Assembly: GCF_000153485.2 (NCBI RefSeq) | Contig: NC_018721.1 | Location: 1,984,001-2,048,000 of the forward strand | Source: Psychroflexus torquis ATCC 700755 | GTDB lineage: Bacteria; Bacteroidota; Bacteroidia; Flavobacteriales; Flavobacteriaceae | Length of the DNA stretch: 64,000 bases | Direction: 5' to 3' | Program-made: the position numbers and the translations under genes | Notes under the pieces: model-generated | Told to the model about the DNA's origin: nothing | Databases searched by the model: none | The model's input: the letters and a program-made list of their open reading frames with translations, nothing else | Shown: in pieces, positions 16,937 through 25,719 of the stretch | How the letters are laid out: every line of letters starts with the position of its first letter | Numbering within the stretch: position 1 is the first letter of the stretch

Positions 16937-18524
16937 TTAATTAACTCAAGTTTCGCACCTAATCAATTTCACTTAACACCTTGATGATTAAAGCTATGGG
17001 TATTTGTTAGAAACCCATAACTCTCAATATCCTCTATTATTTTGGATGTAATAAGTTCAATATCAATTGATTCTACTAGTTTTTCCAAATTGGTTAAAAT
17101 TAAGTTGACAACTGCCAATATTCTGATATTCAGCTTATTTTCAATATAATCCTGTTTTAAATCTTTAAATAATCCGCCTATGGTTTCATAAGCCTCCATT
17201 CTGTACCGAATACTTGTGAGCAGATATTGGGTCATTGCAATTGTTATTTGTGCAATCTGGACATCAAAATTGGTAGACTGACACTTTCCAAGACCAAAGA
17301 GCTGCTTGGCTTCTTTAAAAAAGACTTCAATTGACCATCGAATACTATATACTTCAATTGCTTTTACAAATTTGAGTGATGTATCAGTGGTTATTAAGGT
17401 GTGCCATTTGCCGTTCTTCCCACGCTTCGAAATAAAGAGAGCAACCTTGAGCCCATCAATTTCAGCTATGTAATGATGGTAGTAGTAATTGAATTTACGA
17501 CAGCGCTTGGGCTTTGCTTTCTGTTTTTTAAGTTGTGCTAAAGTTTTGACCTTTGATCTGACTTCAATTTTACTATTGTATTTATACATCCCAATAATAT
17601 GGGTCGAACTGCAAATACTTCGTAACTTTTTAAGTAATCCCACACTTGTAAACCAGGTATCTATTAAAATATAGTCTACAGGAATTTTACGCTTTACAAC
17701 CCTGGAAAACATTTGCACTACTAGGTCTGTTTTCTTTTTATTGAGTTCCCTATACCTCTTTGCCGCAACTGTTTTACTACATCTTGGTGTCTTCTTTTGG
17801 GCCTTACGCTGCTTTGCGGTTAGACCATATTTTAATCTTGATGTTTTGCTCTCACGGTGCAGACTAAAATCAATGGGGATAAAAACACTTCCATTCCAAT
17901 ACCCAGCCACAAGTAGCTTGAAACCTAAATAGTAGGTCTTTGACACATGGTTGTAGATCTTTGAGACTCCTTCAATAGTCTTTCCTGTTTTTGAAAGATC
18001 AGTATCATCAAAGATCAAGCATCTTGTAGGGTCTGCTGAGGGGGTGAAGAGTTCATCTTTCAATAGATATTGCTTTACAAACTGGGCCAAAAAAGCTCTC
18101 CAATTAATTTTTTGATTTGCCAAGATTCGATAGTATGAATCTTTTCCACATTTATTAAGTTCTGGATCTTTGTCAGTTGTAAGTCCATAAATAGAATTAA
18201 TTCCAATAAGGGGCAAAATCAAGAGCGTAGCGATCAAATCCTCAAATGAAAAACCCGCCTTTTTGCACCAACTGAATTGTTTTTTTATTCTATTGAAGCC
18301 TAAAATATTCAGATGTGCCCGTAAATAGTCTGAATTAAACCAAACCTTATTAAACTTCCCTTTTATTTCTTGAACTTTTGCAATATATTCGTGTTGTAGC
18401 ATGTTTTGTACTTTGTGTTTAGTTACTTAAAGATACAGTAAAACCAAGGGTTTCCCTTGGTTTTCATGCTATTTTTTTCCAATTAAACCCTGTGAATAAT
18501 GGGTGCGAAACTTGAGTTAATTAA
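16937..18524. mobile_element. IS4-family insertion sequence, complete (~1.59 kb)
   Basis: Both ends carry the same sequence in inverted orientation: the left end reads TTAATTAACTCAAGTTTCGC-ACC and the right end GGTGCGAAACTTGAGTTAAT-TAA. The outer TTAATTAA is itself a palindrome, so target duplication and inverted repeat cannot be told apart; an 8-bp TTAATTAA target is possible. One intact transposase gene fills the element on the minus strand. The match of the ends suggests a recent insertion. Confidence 0.85.
16969..18402 (-). CDS. IS4-family transposase
   Basis: This 477-residue DDE transposase is intact. The first catalytic Asp lies in CLIFDDTDLSKTG, the second in YILIDTWFTS, and the YREK signature of IS4 enzymes is visible as Y-SI-R-WSI-E-VFFKEA-K. 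The C-terminal region is helical, as usual. The start is ATG (MLQHEYIAKVQEIKGKFNKV). The element lies between the ovoA unit and the palindromic array and does not interrupt a visible gene. Confidence 0.93.
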   Translation of the reverse strand: MLQHEYIAKVQEIKGKFNKVWFNSDYLRAHLNILGFNRIKKQFSWCKKAGFSFEDLIATLLILPLIGINSIYGLTTDKDPELNKCGKDSYYRILANQKINWRAFLAQFVKQYLLKDELFTPSADPTRCLIFDDTDLSKTGKTIEGVSKIYNHVSKTYYLGFKLLVAGYWNGSVFIPIDFSLHRESKTSRLKYGLTAKQRKAQKKTPRCSKTVAAKRYRELNKKKTDLVVQMFSRVVKRKIPVDYILIDTWFTSVGLLKKLRSICSSTHIIGMYKYNSKIEVRSKVKTLAQLKKQKAKPKRCRKFNYYYHHYIAEIDGLKVALFISKRGKNGKWHTLITTDTSLKFVKAIEVYSIRWSIEVFFKEAKQLFGLGKCQSTNFDVQIAQITIAMTQYLLTSIRYRMEAYETIGGLFKDLKQDYIENKLNIRILAVVNLILTNLEKLVESIDIELITSKIIEDIESYGFLTNTHSFNHQGVK

Positions 18525-18567
18525 TAATATTAACCCACAGTGGGATCTTTTGAACGATAAGATTTAA

Positions 18568-20064
18568 TTGCCTTTGGAAAAGAAAGATTCTTCAGTCGCA
18601 AAAAGCTCCTTCAAAATGACAGAGGCGTGTTGTCATTCCGACAGAGAAGCTGTTTTTTCTTTGACGAGGAATCTGTATGTTTTCGATAGAGAAAGATTCT
18701 TCAGTTGCGAAAAGCTCCTTCAGAATGACAGCAGCGTGTTGTCATTCCGACAGAAAAGCTGTTTTGCTTTGACGAGGAATCTTTTTGTCATTCCGACAGA
18801 AAAGCTGTTTTTGCTTTGACGAGGAATCTTTTTCTTTAAGCAAGGAATCTGTATGTTTCAGCAAGGAACCTTTATGTTTTCGAAAAGGATTAATTCTTCA
18901 GTCGCAAAAAGCTCCTTCAGAATGACAGCAGCGTGTTGTCATTCCGACAGAGAAGTTGTTTTTCTTCGATGAGGAATCTTTTTGTCGTTCCGACAGAAAA
19001 GCTTTTTTTGCTTTGACGAGGAATCTTTTTGTTTCAGCAAGGAACCTTTATGTTTTCGATAGGAAAAATTCTTCAGTCGCGAAAAGCTCCTTCAGAATAA
19101 CAGAGGTGTGTTGTCGTTCCGACAGAAAAGCTGTTTTTGCTTTGACGAGGAATCTTTTTGTTTCAGCAAGGAATCTGTATGTTTTCGAAAAGGAACGATT
19201 CTTCAGTCGCGAAAAGCTCCTTCAGAATAACAGCAGTGTGTTGTCATTCCGACAGAGAAGTTGTTTTTCTTCGATTAGGAATCTTTTTGTCATTCCGACA
19301 GAAAAGCTGTTTTTGCTTTGACGAGGAATCTGTGTGTTTTCGAAAAGGAAAGATTCTTCAGTCGCAAAAAGCTCCTTCAGAATGACAGAGGCGTGTTGTC
19401 ATTCCGACAGAAAAGCTGTTTTTGCTTTGACGAGGAATCTGTATGTTTTCGATAGGAAAGATTCTTCAGTCGCGAAAGGCTCCTTCAGAATGACAGAGGC
19501 GTGTTGTCATTCCGACAGAAAAGCTGTTTTTGCTTTGACGAGGAATCCTTTATATTTTCAAAAGGAAACGATTCTTCAATCGCAAAAAGCTCCTTCAGAA
19601 TGACAGAGGCGTGTTGTCATTCCGACAGAAAAGCTGTTTTTGCTTTGACGAGGAATCTTTTTGTCATTCCGACAGAGAAGCTGTTTTTGCTTTGACGAGG
19701 AATCTGTATGTTTTCGTTAAGGAAAGATTCTTCAGTCGCAAAAAGCTCCTTCAGAATGACAGAGGCGTGTTGTCATTCCGACAGAAAAGCTGTTTTTGCT
19801 TTGACGAGGAATCTGTATGTTTCAGCAAGGAACCTTTATGTTTTCGATAGGAAAAATTCTTCAGTCGCTAAAAGCTCCTTCAGAATAACAGAGGTGTGTT
19901 GTCGTTCCGACAGAAAAGCTGTTTTTGCTTTGACGAGGAATCTGCATGTTTTCGATAGGAAAGATTCTTCAGTAGCGAAAGGCTCCTTCAGAATGACAGA
20001 GGCGTGTTGTCATTCCGACAAAGAAGCTGTTTTTGCTTCGATGAGGAATCTGTATGTTTTCGAT
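18568..20064. repeat. Array of ~11 palindromic REP-like units
   Basis: Eleven units begin near 18586, 18695, 18896, 19070, 19199, 19352, 19464, 19570, 19727, 19857 and 19967. Each has the form GATTCTTCAGTCGCAAAAAG, CTCCTTCAGAATGACAGAGG, CGTGTTGTCATTCCGACAGA, AAAGCTGTTTTTGCTTTGAC, GAGGAATCT. The two halves are imperfect inverted repeats of each other, so each unit can fold into a long hairpin. Units repeat every ~107-200 bp; longer ones hold an extra right half (TTTTTGTCATTCCGACAG...GAGGAATCT). Spacers are short variants of GTATGTTTTCGATAGGAAA. Half-unit duplications imply growth by recombination or slippage. Single copies of this kind of TGTCATTCCGA repeat are common in Bacteroidota; an array this long is unusual. 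Confidence 0.85.
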
Positions 20065-20142
20065 CAAAAAGGCGAAAAAAGCCTTTGCCGAATTCGTTTC
20101 GGTAAAGGCTTTTTTCGTGGAAGTATAGGTCTAAATTGGTAT
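20065..20142. repeat. MITE-like element fragment, copy C (one end)
   Basis: This has only the right part of the element (AAAAAAGCCTTTGCCGAATT, TCGTTTCGGTAAA, then TATAGGTCTAAATTGGTAT). It abuts the last unit of the palindromic array. Confidence 0.6.
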
Positions 20143-20308
20143 TATCTCATCTTTACTTTTAATTAGGCGAAGGATACAGCTATATTAGACCTCAGGTAAA
20201 GGCCTTAGCAGGATGTTTTGTCTTAGGTAGGCTAACTCTTAAGAACAAAAATTAAACGCGCTAAGAACTTTGCTGAGATAGTGAGTTTGTTAATTAATTC
20301 TGTAAGTA

Positions 20309-20938
20309 TTACCCTTCACAATCGTCTAGGATTTTTTGAGCTTTTTTCTCTCCCCAATCTGGATAAAACTTTACCTCTGATTTTTCTTCATTTTGAAAAA
20401 ACCCTAAGGCCCTTTTAATGTCTTTGCAATAAGGTTCGATAGAACTGCCAAAAAATTGGGCTGACCCCATATCCCATTCGGCTTTGGAAAGAATAACCCT
20501 CGGGTTATTTGGGGCTATTTTAAGCGCCGCTTGATAAATATATTCGTTTTTTCCAGATAAAGTCATACCATATTTTTGACTATCAAAATTTATGTAAGCA
20601 GTGTTTGCCAGAGCTTTCACAATCATAATTTCAGGATTGTTAGGTGAACTGCTTGACGCTTGACTCAAAAGTTCAGTGGCTTTTTCAATCTTCAATTTAA
20701 AAGTTGCCTCATCTTTCGCTTCAAAAGAAGAAATCACTAGTGTATAGCCTGCATAAAAAGGTGGGATCCAATTGTCTTTTTCTGCTTTTGCAATGCGTTC
20801 AAAGAGATTGGAAGCTTCCATGATCTTTTCTTCTTCCCAAAGATTAAAGGCTTCTTCCATGCCTTTTTCATAAGAAGTTTGAGCGTTTATATTCAAACCT
20901 AAGATCATAGTAATGATAAAAATAGATAGTATTTTCAT
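20309..20938 (-). CDS. Secreted TPR-like protein
   Basis: This 209-residue protein has a signal peptide (MKILSIFIITMILGLNINAQ). Helical repeats follow: EKGMEEAFNLWEEEKIMEAS, NWIPPFYAGYTLV, KATELLSQASSSSPNNPEI and YQAALKIAPNNPRV, the last two with the Pro-Asn-Asn-Pro turns of tetratricopeptide repeats. It lies 5 bp after the DUF2141 gene and is the last gene of the TonB receptor operon. It is probably a periplasmic partner of that uptake system; its direct role is unknown. Confidence 0.7.
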   Translation of the reverse strand: MKILSIFIITMILGLNINAQTSYEKGMEEAFNLWEEEKIMEASNLFERIAKAEKDNWIPPFYAGYTLVISSFEAKDEATFKLKIEKATELLSQASSSSPNNPEIMIVKALANTAYINFDSQKYGMTLSGKNEYIYQAALKIAPNNPRVILSKAEWDMGSAQFFGSSIEPYCKDIKRALGFFQNEEKSEVKFYPDWGEKKAQKILDDCEG

Positions 20939-20943
20939 AATGC

Positions 20944-21366
20944 TTATTTTATTTTGAGTTGAATGACTGTATCGGTTTTAATCTCAATTTTAGATTCTTG
21001 AAAATTTGGTGGTCCAAAATTGCCTTTTTGACCATTGGAAAATCCATAAGGTTCTTTGGGAATCCCTACCATGTTTTTATCTAATTCACCATTACTGTTC
21101 ACATCGTGATAGTAGGAGAAACTGTAAAACCCCTCTGGCAAATTTTCTATAACAATTTTAGCCTTGCCGTCTTTAAAACTAGATGAAGCTGCTTTATAGT
21201 TATTTTCCATGTGACTGTCCTCTGAATTAAAAAGGGCAAATAAAATACTGCCACCGTCGAATTCTGTGGCTTCAAACTCGAGTGTCAAGTCGATTTTGTT
21301 TTCTGATTGCGCATAAGACTGCATAGCAAACAAGATTAAAATTGATAAATAGCTGATTGTTTTCAT
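20944..21366 (-). CDS. DUF2141 secreted protein
   Basis: This 140-residue protein has a signal peptide (MKTISYLSILILFAMQSYAQ). The DUF2141 pattern is visible: GGSILFALFNSEDS, IENLPEGFYSFSYYHDVNSN GELDKNMVGIPKEPYGFSNG and the final TVIQLKIK. The Asp/Asn-rich DVNSNGELD segment looks like a calcium-type loop. Such proteins often accompany TonB receptors in Flavobacteria; the function is not established. It is the middle gene of the three-gene minus-strand operon. Confidence 0.85.
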   Translation of the reverse strand: MKTISYLSILILFAMQSYAQSENKIDLTLEFEATEFDGGSILFALFNSEDSHMENNYKAASSSFKDGKAKIVIENLPEGFYSFSYYHDVNSNGELDKNMVGIPKEPYGFSNGQKGNFGPPNFQESKIEIKTDTVIQLKIK

Positions 21367-21459
21367 AGTTTTTATTTTGAGTTAAAGATCGATTATAATT
21401 TAGCTTTTTACAACTCCTAAATGACGAGTTGATGTATTTTGATACTGAATCGTAAACAC

Positions 21460-23616
21460 TTATAGATTATTCAATTGATTTGATTTTTTATCATCGCTAA
21501 GGGTCCAGAAAAAACCAACAAAGAAAAACTGATCGGTATTTGGCAAAATAGCTTCTCTCTGGAAAACACCACTCATATCCATTTCATTGGCGTAGTTGTA
21601 GCCAAATATATTTCGTGTGCCTAACACATTGCTCACAGCAAAATATAGAATTTTCTGTTTATCAATGAGGTAAGCCCAATTGAAACTCAGTGAATTAAAA
21701 TTTTTGGTTTCTCGATTTAAAAACCCATTAGAATTGGGATCGGTATAATTTCTGCCTGAAGCAAAAACATGGCTAAAACCCAATTGACTCTTCCAGTCTT
21801 CAATCCAATACTTTGCTACCAAAGAGAGATTATGTTCAGATGCAAAAGCAGGGCGTGCCTTTTCAAGAAAATTTCTATAGTCCCGTTCTGTATCTAAGTA
21901 AGAATAAGAGGCCCAGTATTCTAAATTTTTAAAGGATTCATTATCTCTCCAAAACAAATCAACTCCTGAAGCATAACCAGAGCCTGTCGAATTATAAGAA
22001 CTCGTAAAAGTGGGAAATTCTGTATCAAACTTTACCAAATCAGCATAGGTCTTATGATAGGCCTCTACTCTAAAAATTTTCTTGGATTTTACATATTGAA
22101 AATTAGCGATAAAATGAGAAGCGTTCTCTGCAGTGATAGTATCATTAAACTTTAAAAAATCGGCACTTGGGTTTTGAAAAAACTTACCATAAGCAAATGA
22201 AAATTGTGAAAATTCTCCAGACTTGTAAGCAATTGAGCCTCTTGGCGAAAATAAAGTTTGATTCCATAATTCATAGTGATCAATTCTACCGCCAAGGTTC
22301 ATTGCTAATTTTTTAGAGAAAAAAATATCAACTTCACCAAACCCTGCAGAAATGTTACTTTGAAATCCATAATCGAAGTTTCCAAGTAGATTACTTTCAA
22401 AATTCTCATCAAAATCTGTTATAAAGTATTCAGAACCAAAATTGAATTCAAAGTTGTTATTGATACGTTTTCTGAGCTTTATTTTTAGGTGTGCAGAGTT
22501 GTCGTTGTTATCGATTAAATCCTCACCAACTTGCAATTTGTTGTTGTCATTAGACAATGAAAATCCGGTATTGAGTATCCAGCTTTTACCAAGAAAGCTT
22601 TTATAAGAGCCGTTGATGTATAGATTTCTGTTTTCGTTAGCAAAACGAAAGCCCTCTTCAAAATTGATGTTTTGTTGGATTAAATCTAAATCGGTGTAAC
22701 TGTAACCTCCATACAATTTCAATATATCACTATTATTGGTTTTATACCGGTAAATAATTTCTCCATTCATAGATTGAATAGGGCTTAACCATTCATTTCT
22801 ATTAGGTAAGGCTTCGGTATAAGGGGCTAAGTTTGTGTAATTCGTATTGATACTAAGTGAACTTTTGTCCCACTTTTGAGTATTCCCAACGCCAAGACCA
22901 ACAGTCATTAATGATACCTCTGTTTTTTCTTGATCCGGTTCATCAATGGTATTTAATTTCAAAACTCCAGATAAAGCTTGACCATATTCTGCAGAATACC
23001 CGCCTGTTGAAAACGAAATTCCCTTAAAAAGAAAAGGAGAAAACCGTCCCCGAGTTGGGATATTATTGGCTGTAGGTGTATAAGGGGCAAATACTCTCAT
23101 GCCATCAATAAATATCTGAGTTTCATCTGCGCCACCACCCCTTATAAATAATCTGCCATCTTCGCCCACTGTAGATGTTCCTGGTAAGGTTTGTAAAGCA
23201 CCCAAGAAGTCTCCAAGAGCACTTGCTGTAGTCACTACATCTAAAGGTTTTAAAGCGGTAACTCTAGAATTCTCACCAGCCTCGAACGTCCCTGTAGATA
23301 ACATTACAGCATCCAACATATTCACATCTTCTTTCAACTTGATTTCTAAGTTTTTAAACTCTGAAAGATTTGCAGTCAAAGAGTAATCCTCAAAAGACAA
23401 AAAAGAAACATACAGGGTTTTAATTCCAGTTTCTGAAGTCGAAAAAGAAAATTTCCCTTCTAAATTTGTAGTGGCCCCATCGTAAGAACCCACTATATAA
23501 ACATTCGCTCCAGTAATAGGGAGACCACGTTGTCCTTTAATCGCACCTGAAATTTGGTGTTGCGCTATAATTTGAGTACCAAATAATAAAAGAGATAGTA
23601 CCAATAAGACTCTCAT
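21460..23616 (-). CDS. TonB-dependent outer-membrane receptor
   Basis: This 718-residue protein has a signal peptide ending TQIIAQ, then a carboxypeptidase-regulatory-like (CarboxypepD_reg) domain: GAIKGQRGLPITGANVYIVG, TTNLEGKFSF. The plug domain has TASALGDFLGALQTLPGTST, FIRGGGADETQIFIDGMRVF. A beta-barrel follows and ends in aromatic-rich strands (TDQFFFVGFFWTLSDD). It is somewhat short for the family but complete. It imports an unknown ligand powered by TonB. It leads an operon with the DUF2141 and TPR genes, 93 bp and then 5 bp apart. Confidence 0.9.
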   Translation of the reverse strand: MRVLLVLSLLLFGTQIIAQHQISGAIKGQRGLPITGANVYIVGSYDGATTNLEGKFSFSTSETGIKTLYVSFLSFEDYSLTANLSEFKNLEIKLKEDVNMLDAVMLSTGTFEAGENSRVTALKPLDVVTTASALGDFLGALQTLPGTSTVGEDGRLFIRGGGADETQIFIDGMRVFAPYTPTANNIPTRGRFSPFLFKGISFSTGGYSAEYGQALSGVLKLNTIDEPDQEKTEVSLMTVGLGVGNTQKWDKSSLSINTNYTNLAPYTEALPNRNEWLSPIQSMNGEIIYRYKTNNSDILKLYGGYSYTDLDLIQQNINFEEGFRFANENRNLYINGSYKSFLGKSWILNTGFSLSNDNNKLQVGEDLIDNNDNSAHLKIKLRKRINNNFEFNFGSEYFITDFDENFESNLLGNFDYGFQSNISAGFGEVDIFFSKKLAMNLGGRIDHYELWNQTLFSPRGSIAYKSGEFSQFSFAYGKFFQNPSADFLKFNDTITAENASHFIANFQYVKSKKIFRVEAYHKTYADLVKFDTEFPTFTSSYNSTGSGYASGVDLFWRDNESFKNLEYWASYSYLDTERDYRNFLEKARPAFASEHNLSLVAKYWIEDWKSQLGFSHVFASGRNYTDPNSNGFLNRETKNFNSLSFNWAYLIDKQKILYFAVSNVLGTRNIFGYNYANEMDMSGVFQREAILPNTDQFFFVGFFWTLSDDKKSNQLNNL

Positions 23617-23907
23617 AAGCTTTGTTTTTTAGTTTATGAGAGCAAATATGTCTAAACAACTTTGGCTAAGTAAATAGTATTCTATGAATGGTTGGATCAC
23701 TAGGATGAACCGTAATTTCCCTCTCTTTTATGCGTGATGTGTAACTTTATTAGCAATTTGATGTAATTCTGGTTTTTCGTTCTTATTTTATTATATCTCA
23801 AAAAATAGAACTCTAATTTATCCCATAGACTATATTATATTTATCAATCTTTACTTACTAGTTACATCTGAAACAAAAGCGACTAAATTCTAAAATTACA
23901 ATCCTAT

Positions 23908-24357
23908 ATGAGCACCAAACAGGACTTATATAACCAGTGTGTCCAACTTGTGGATACGCGGTTTAAAAGCATTCAAGGTCATATCTCAGATATCCAAAAC
24001 AGCCTGCTTTCAGAAACTAAAAGTAGCGCTGGTGATAAGCATGAGACTGGACGGGCTATGCTTCAACTGGAGCGTGAAAAAGCAGGGCGGCAACTCGCTG
24101 AGATCAACAAGCTGAGAACAGCCCTCTCTAAAATAAATATCGAAAAAAAAACAACACATGTGGGGTTAGGTAGTCTGGTATACACCTCAAAAGCTCATTA
24201 TTTTATAGCCGTTAGCCTGGGGGCACTGAAAAGTAGTGAAAAAAGCTTTTAAGCCATTTCACCTAGCACACCCATTGGAGAATTGCTTATGGGCAAAACA
24301 ATAGGGGAGGAGGTGTCATTTAATGGCAATTCATTTGTTATTGAGCAATTGATTTAA
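23908..24357 (+). pseudogene. GreA/B-C-like '3-oxoacyl-ACP synthase'-annotated small protein, nonsense-interrupted
   Basis: The frame opens MSTKQDLYNQCVQLVDTRFK and runs 114 codons to a TAA at 24250. Beyond it the same frame continues with good sense (AISPSTPIGELLMGKTIGEE, then VSFNGNSFVIEQLI) to a second stop at 24355. This matches the expected end of the ~150-residue flavobacterial family, which has a coiled-coil N-terminus and a GreA/B C-terminal-like domain with SP.SPIG.LL.GK. A single nonsense change, KSFY>KSF-stop or similar, therefore truncates it. The truncated protein lacks the conserved tail and is probably inactive. Confidence 0.75.
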
Positions 24358-24386
24358 AATTACTAAAGATTTATTGTTGGCAAGTT

Positions 24387-24890
24387 TTAGATTAGTTTTT
24401 TTTGATAAAGAGTGTAAACAGATAAAGGTAATTTCTTTATTCCAACTTTTTTGAATCCCTGCTTTTCGTAATACTTGCATAGCTTTGAGTTTTTGGAATC
24501 CACATCTAATCTTAAATATTTACAGTGTTTCACTTTAGCATCATTTGCTACGTTATGAAGTATTAAAGATCCAATTCCATTTCCATTGTACTTCTCTTTT
24601 ACCACTAATGAATGGATGTATTTAGCTTTCTCACTTTGTTCTCCCCAATACACTAAGTCTTGCTCTAAAATTCTGACCATCCCTAGAGTTTCATAATGGG
24701 TATTTTGAACAAAAAAATATTCATTATTTTCAATACCTTCTTCCACCCATTTTATTTTTTCTGAAGGTGGGTTTTTCCAATATTGCCAATGATCAATATT
24801 CAGTCTATTAATTTTCTCGGCTGATTTTTTAAACAACTTCAAAACTTCATTTTGATCTCCTTTATTTATGGATTTAAAGATGAGCTTCAT
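24387..24890 (-). CDS. GNAT-family N-acetyltransferase
   Basis: This 167-residue protein has the GNAT order: substrate-side helices, strand IHSLVVKEKYNGNGIGSLIL (~92-111) with the acetyl-CoA loop Y-N-G-N-G-I-G, then YLRLDVDSKNSKLCKYYEKQ GFKKVG. The length is typical. No neighbour is co-transcribed. The acceptor is unknown. Confidence 0.85.
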   Translation of the reverse strand: MKLIFKSINKGDQNEVLKLFKKSAEKINRLNIDHWQYWKNPPSEKIKWVEEGIENNEYFFVQNTHYETLGMVRILEQDLVYWGEQSEKAKYIHSLVVKEKYNGNGIGSLILHNVANDAKVKHCKYLRLDVDSKNSKLCKYYEKQGFKKVGIKKLPLSVYTLYQKKLI

Positions 24891-25120
24891 TTAATTATGA
24901 ATTTAAAATGCATACAAATGTAAATCGCATTTTTATGAGATCAATGTTTATTTTGAGTTTCGAAGCCTTTAAAGTTTATTATTTCCTACTGTAAACTTTT
25001 CTATTGATGGTAATATTTTTGGTTTTTGATATCAGAGTGAGATACTGAAACAAGTTCAGCATGACAAAATCACCTTGAGGGATGAGTGGTGACATTCAAC
25101 AGTCTTTTATTTGTAAGTCT

Positions 25121-25309
25121 TTATAAAAAAGAGTCCTCATCTTCCTTATGGGTAACTTGCTGCTTTATCAATAGCTTGACATAATGCCGGTTGCGGCGTT
25201 CTTTTTTATCACTAGTGCGTTTATGCTTGCGTTTGTCTTTTACGATTTCCCCAAGATTATCTAGATCTTCAATGTCTTTAATGTCATTTACAGAAGTTCT
25301 TTTAGCCAT
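25121..25309 (-). CDS. Small basic protein, 62 aa
   Basis: This 62-codon ORF encodes a highly charged protein: an acidic first half (DIKDIEDLDNLGEIV) and a Lys/Arg-rich centre (KDKRKHKRTSDKKERRNRHY). It looks like a short nucleic-acid- or ribosome-associated protein. The start is ATG after a TATTCTATT-ATGGC context. I recognise no named family. It lies alone between a GNAT gene and rnr. Confidence 0.5.
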   Translation of the reverse strand: MAKRTSVNDIKDIEDLDNLGEIVKDKRKHKRTSDKKERRNRHYVKLLIKQQVTHKEDEDSFL

Positions 25310-25645
25310 AATAGAATAGGTATAAGGTGGTTATTTTTATACATATTCAATATAGCATATTTCATTTGGTAGCTAAATTCTATTGTGTTTTCTTAAGAAT
25401 TTATTAGATATTATAGAATAAATCATTATCATCATTACCTTTAAGCTGCTCATCTACTTTTAAAATCTTACTTTAATTATTCATCTTTATCGCTTTGGAT
25501 TATATTGCCATAACAAAGCATTAAGAAATGTATGTTTAAGCTTTTAGGTTAACGAAGGCGAAATCAGAATAAATTAAAAAAAAATTGATTTTCAATACTT
25601 ATGAAAGTGTGAATTACTTATTTGATTTTATACTTTAAATCAAAC
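25310..25645. other. Intergenic region without visible gene
   Basis: This is an AT-rich gap. No open frame or strong fold was seen before the rnr terminator. Confidence 0.4.
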
Positions 25646-25703
25646 AAAAAATCCTGAATCAATCTCCTGAACCCGACTGCAGGAGATTGATTCAGGATTT
25701 TTT
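25646..25703 (-). terminator. Strong intrinsic terminator of rnr
   Basis: Perfect 24-base arms (AAAAAATCCTGAATCAATCT-CCTG at 25646-25669 and its complement at 25680-25703) enclose a 10-base loop. A-run and T-run at the outer ends let it work on either strand. It lies 16 bp past the rnr stop. Confidence 0.9.
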
Positions 25704-25719
25704 ATAAATTTTACTACTT

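Noticed and set aside
18568..20064. CRISPR array
   Set aside because: Units are long (107-200 bp), palindromic across their whole length, and spacers are variants of the same sequence; no cas gene is present.
18568..20166. Overlapping plus-strand open frames of 60-150 codons with repeated DSSVAKSSFRMTEACCHSDR-type peptides
   Set aside because: They arise from the palindromic repeat units; frames change between units, starts lie inside repeats, and the composition is unlike real proteins here.
25027..25070. REP-like motif (GAGATACTGAAACAAGTTCAGC ATGACA)
   Set aside because: It resembles a common Bacteroidota repeat half but no second arm or further copy was found nearby.
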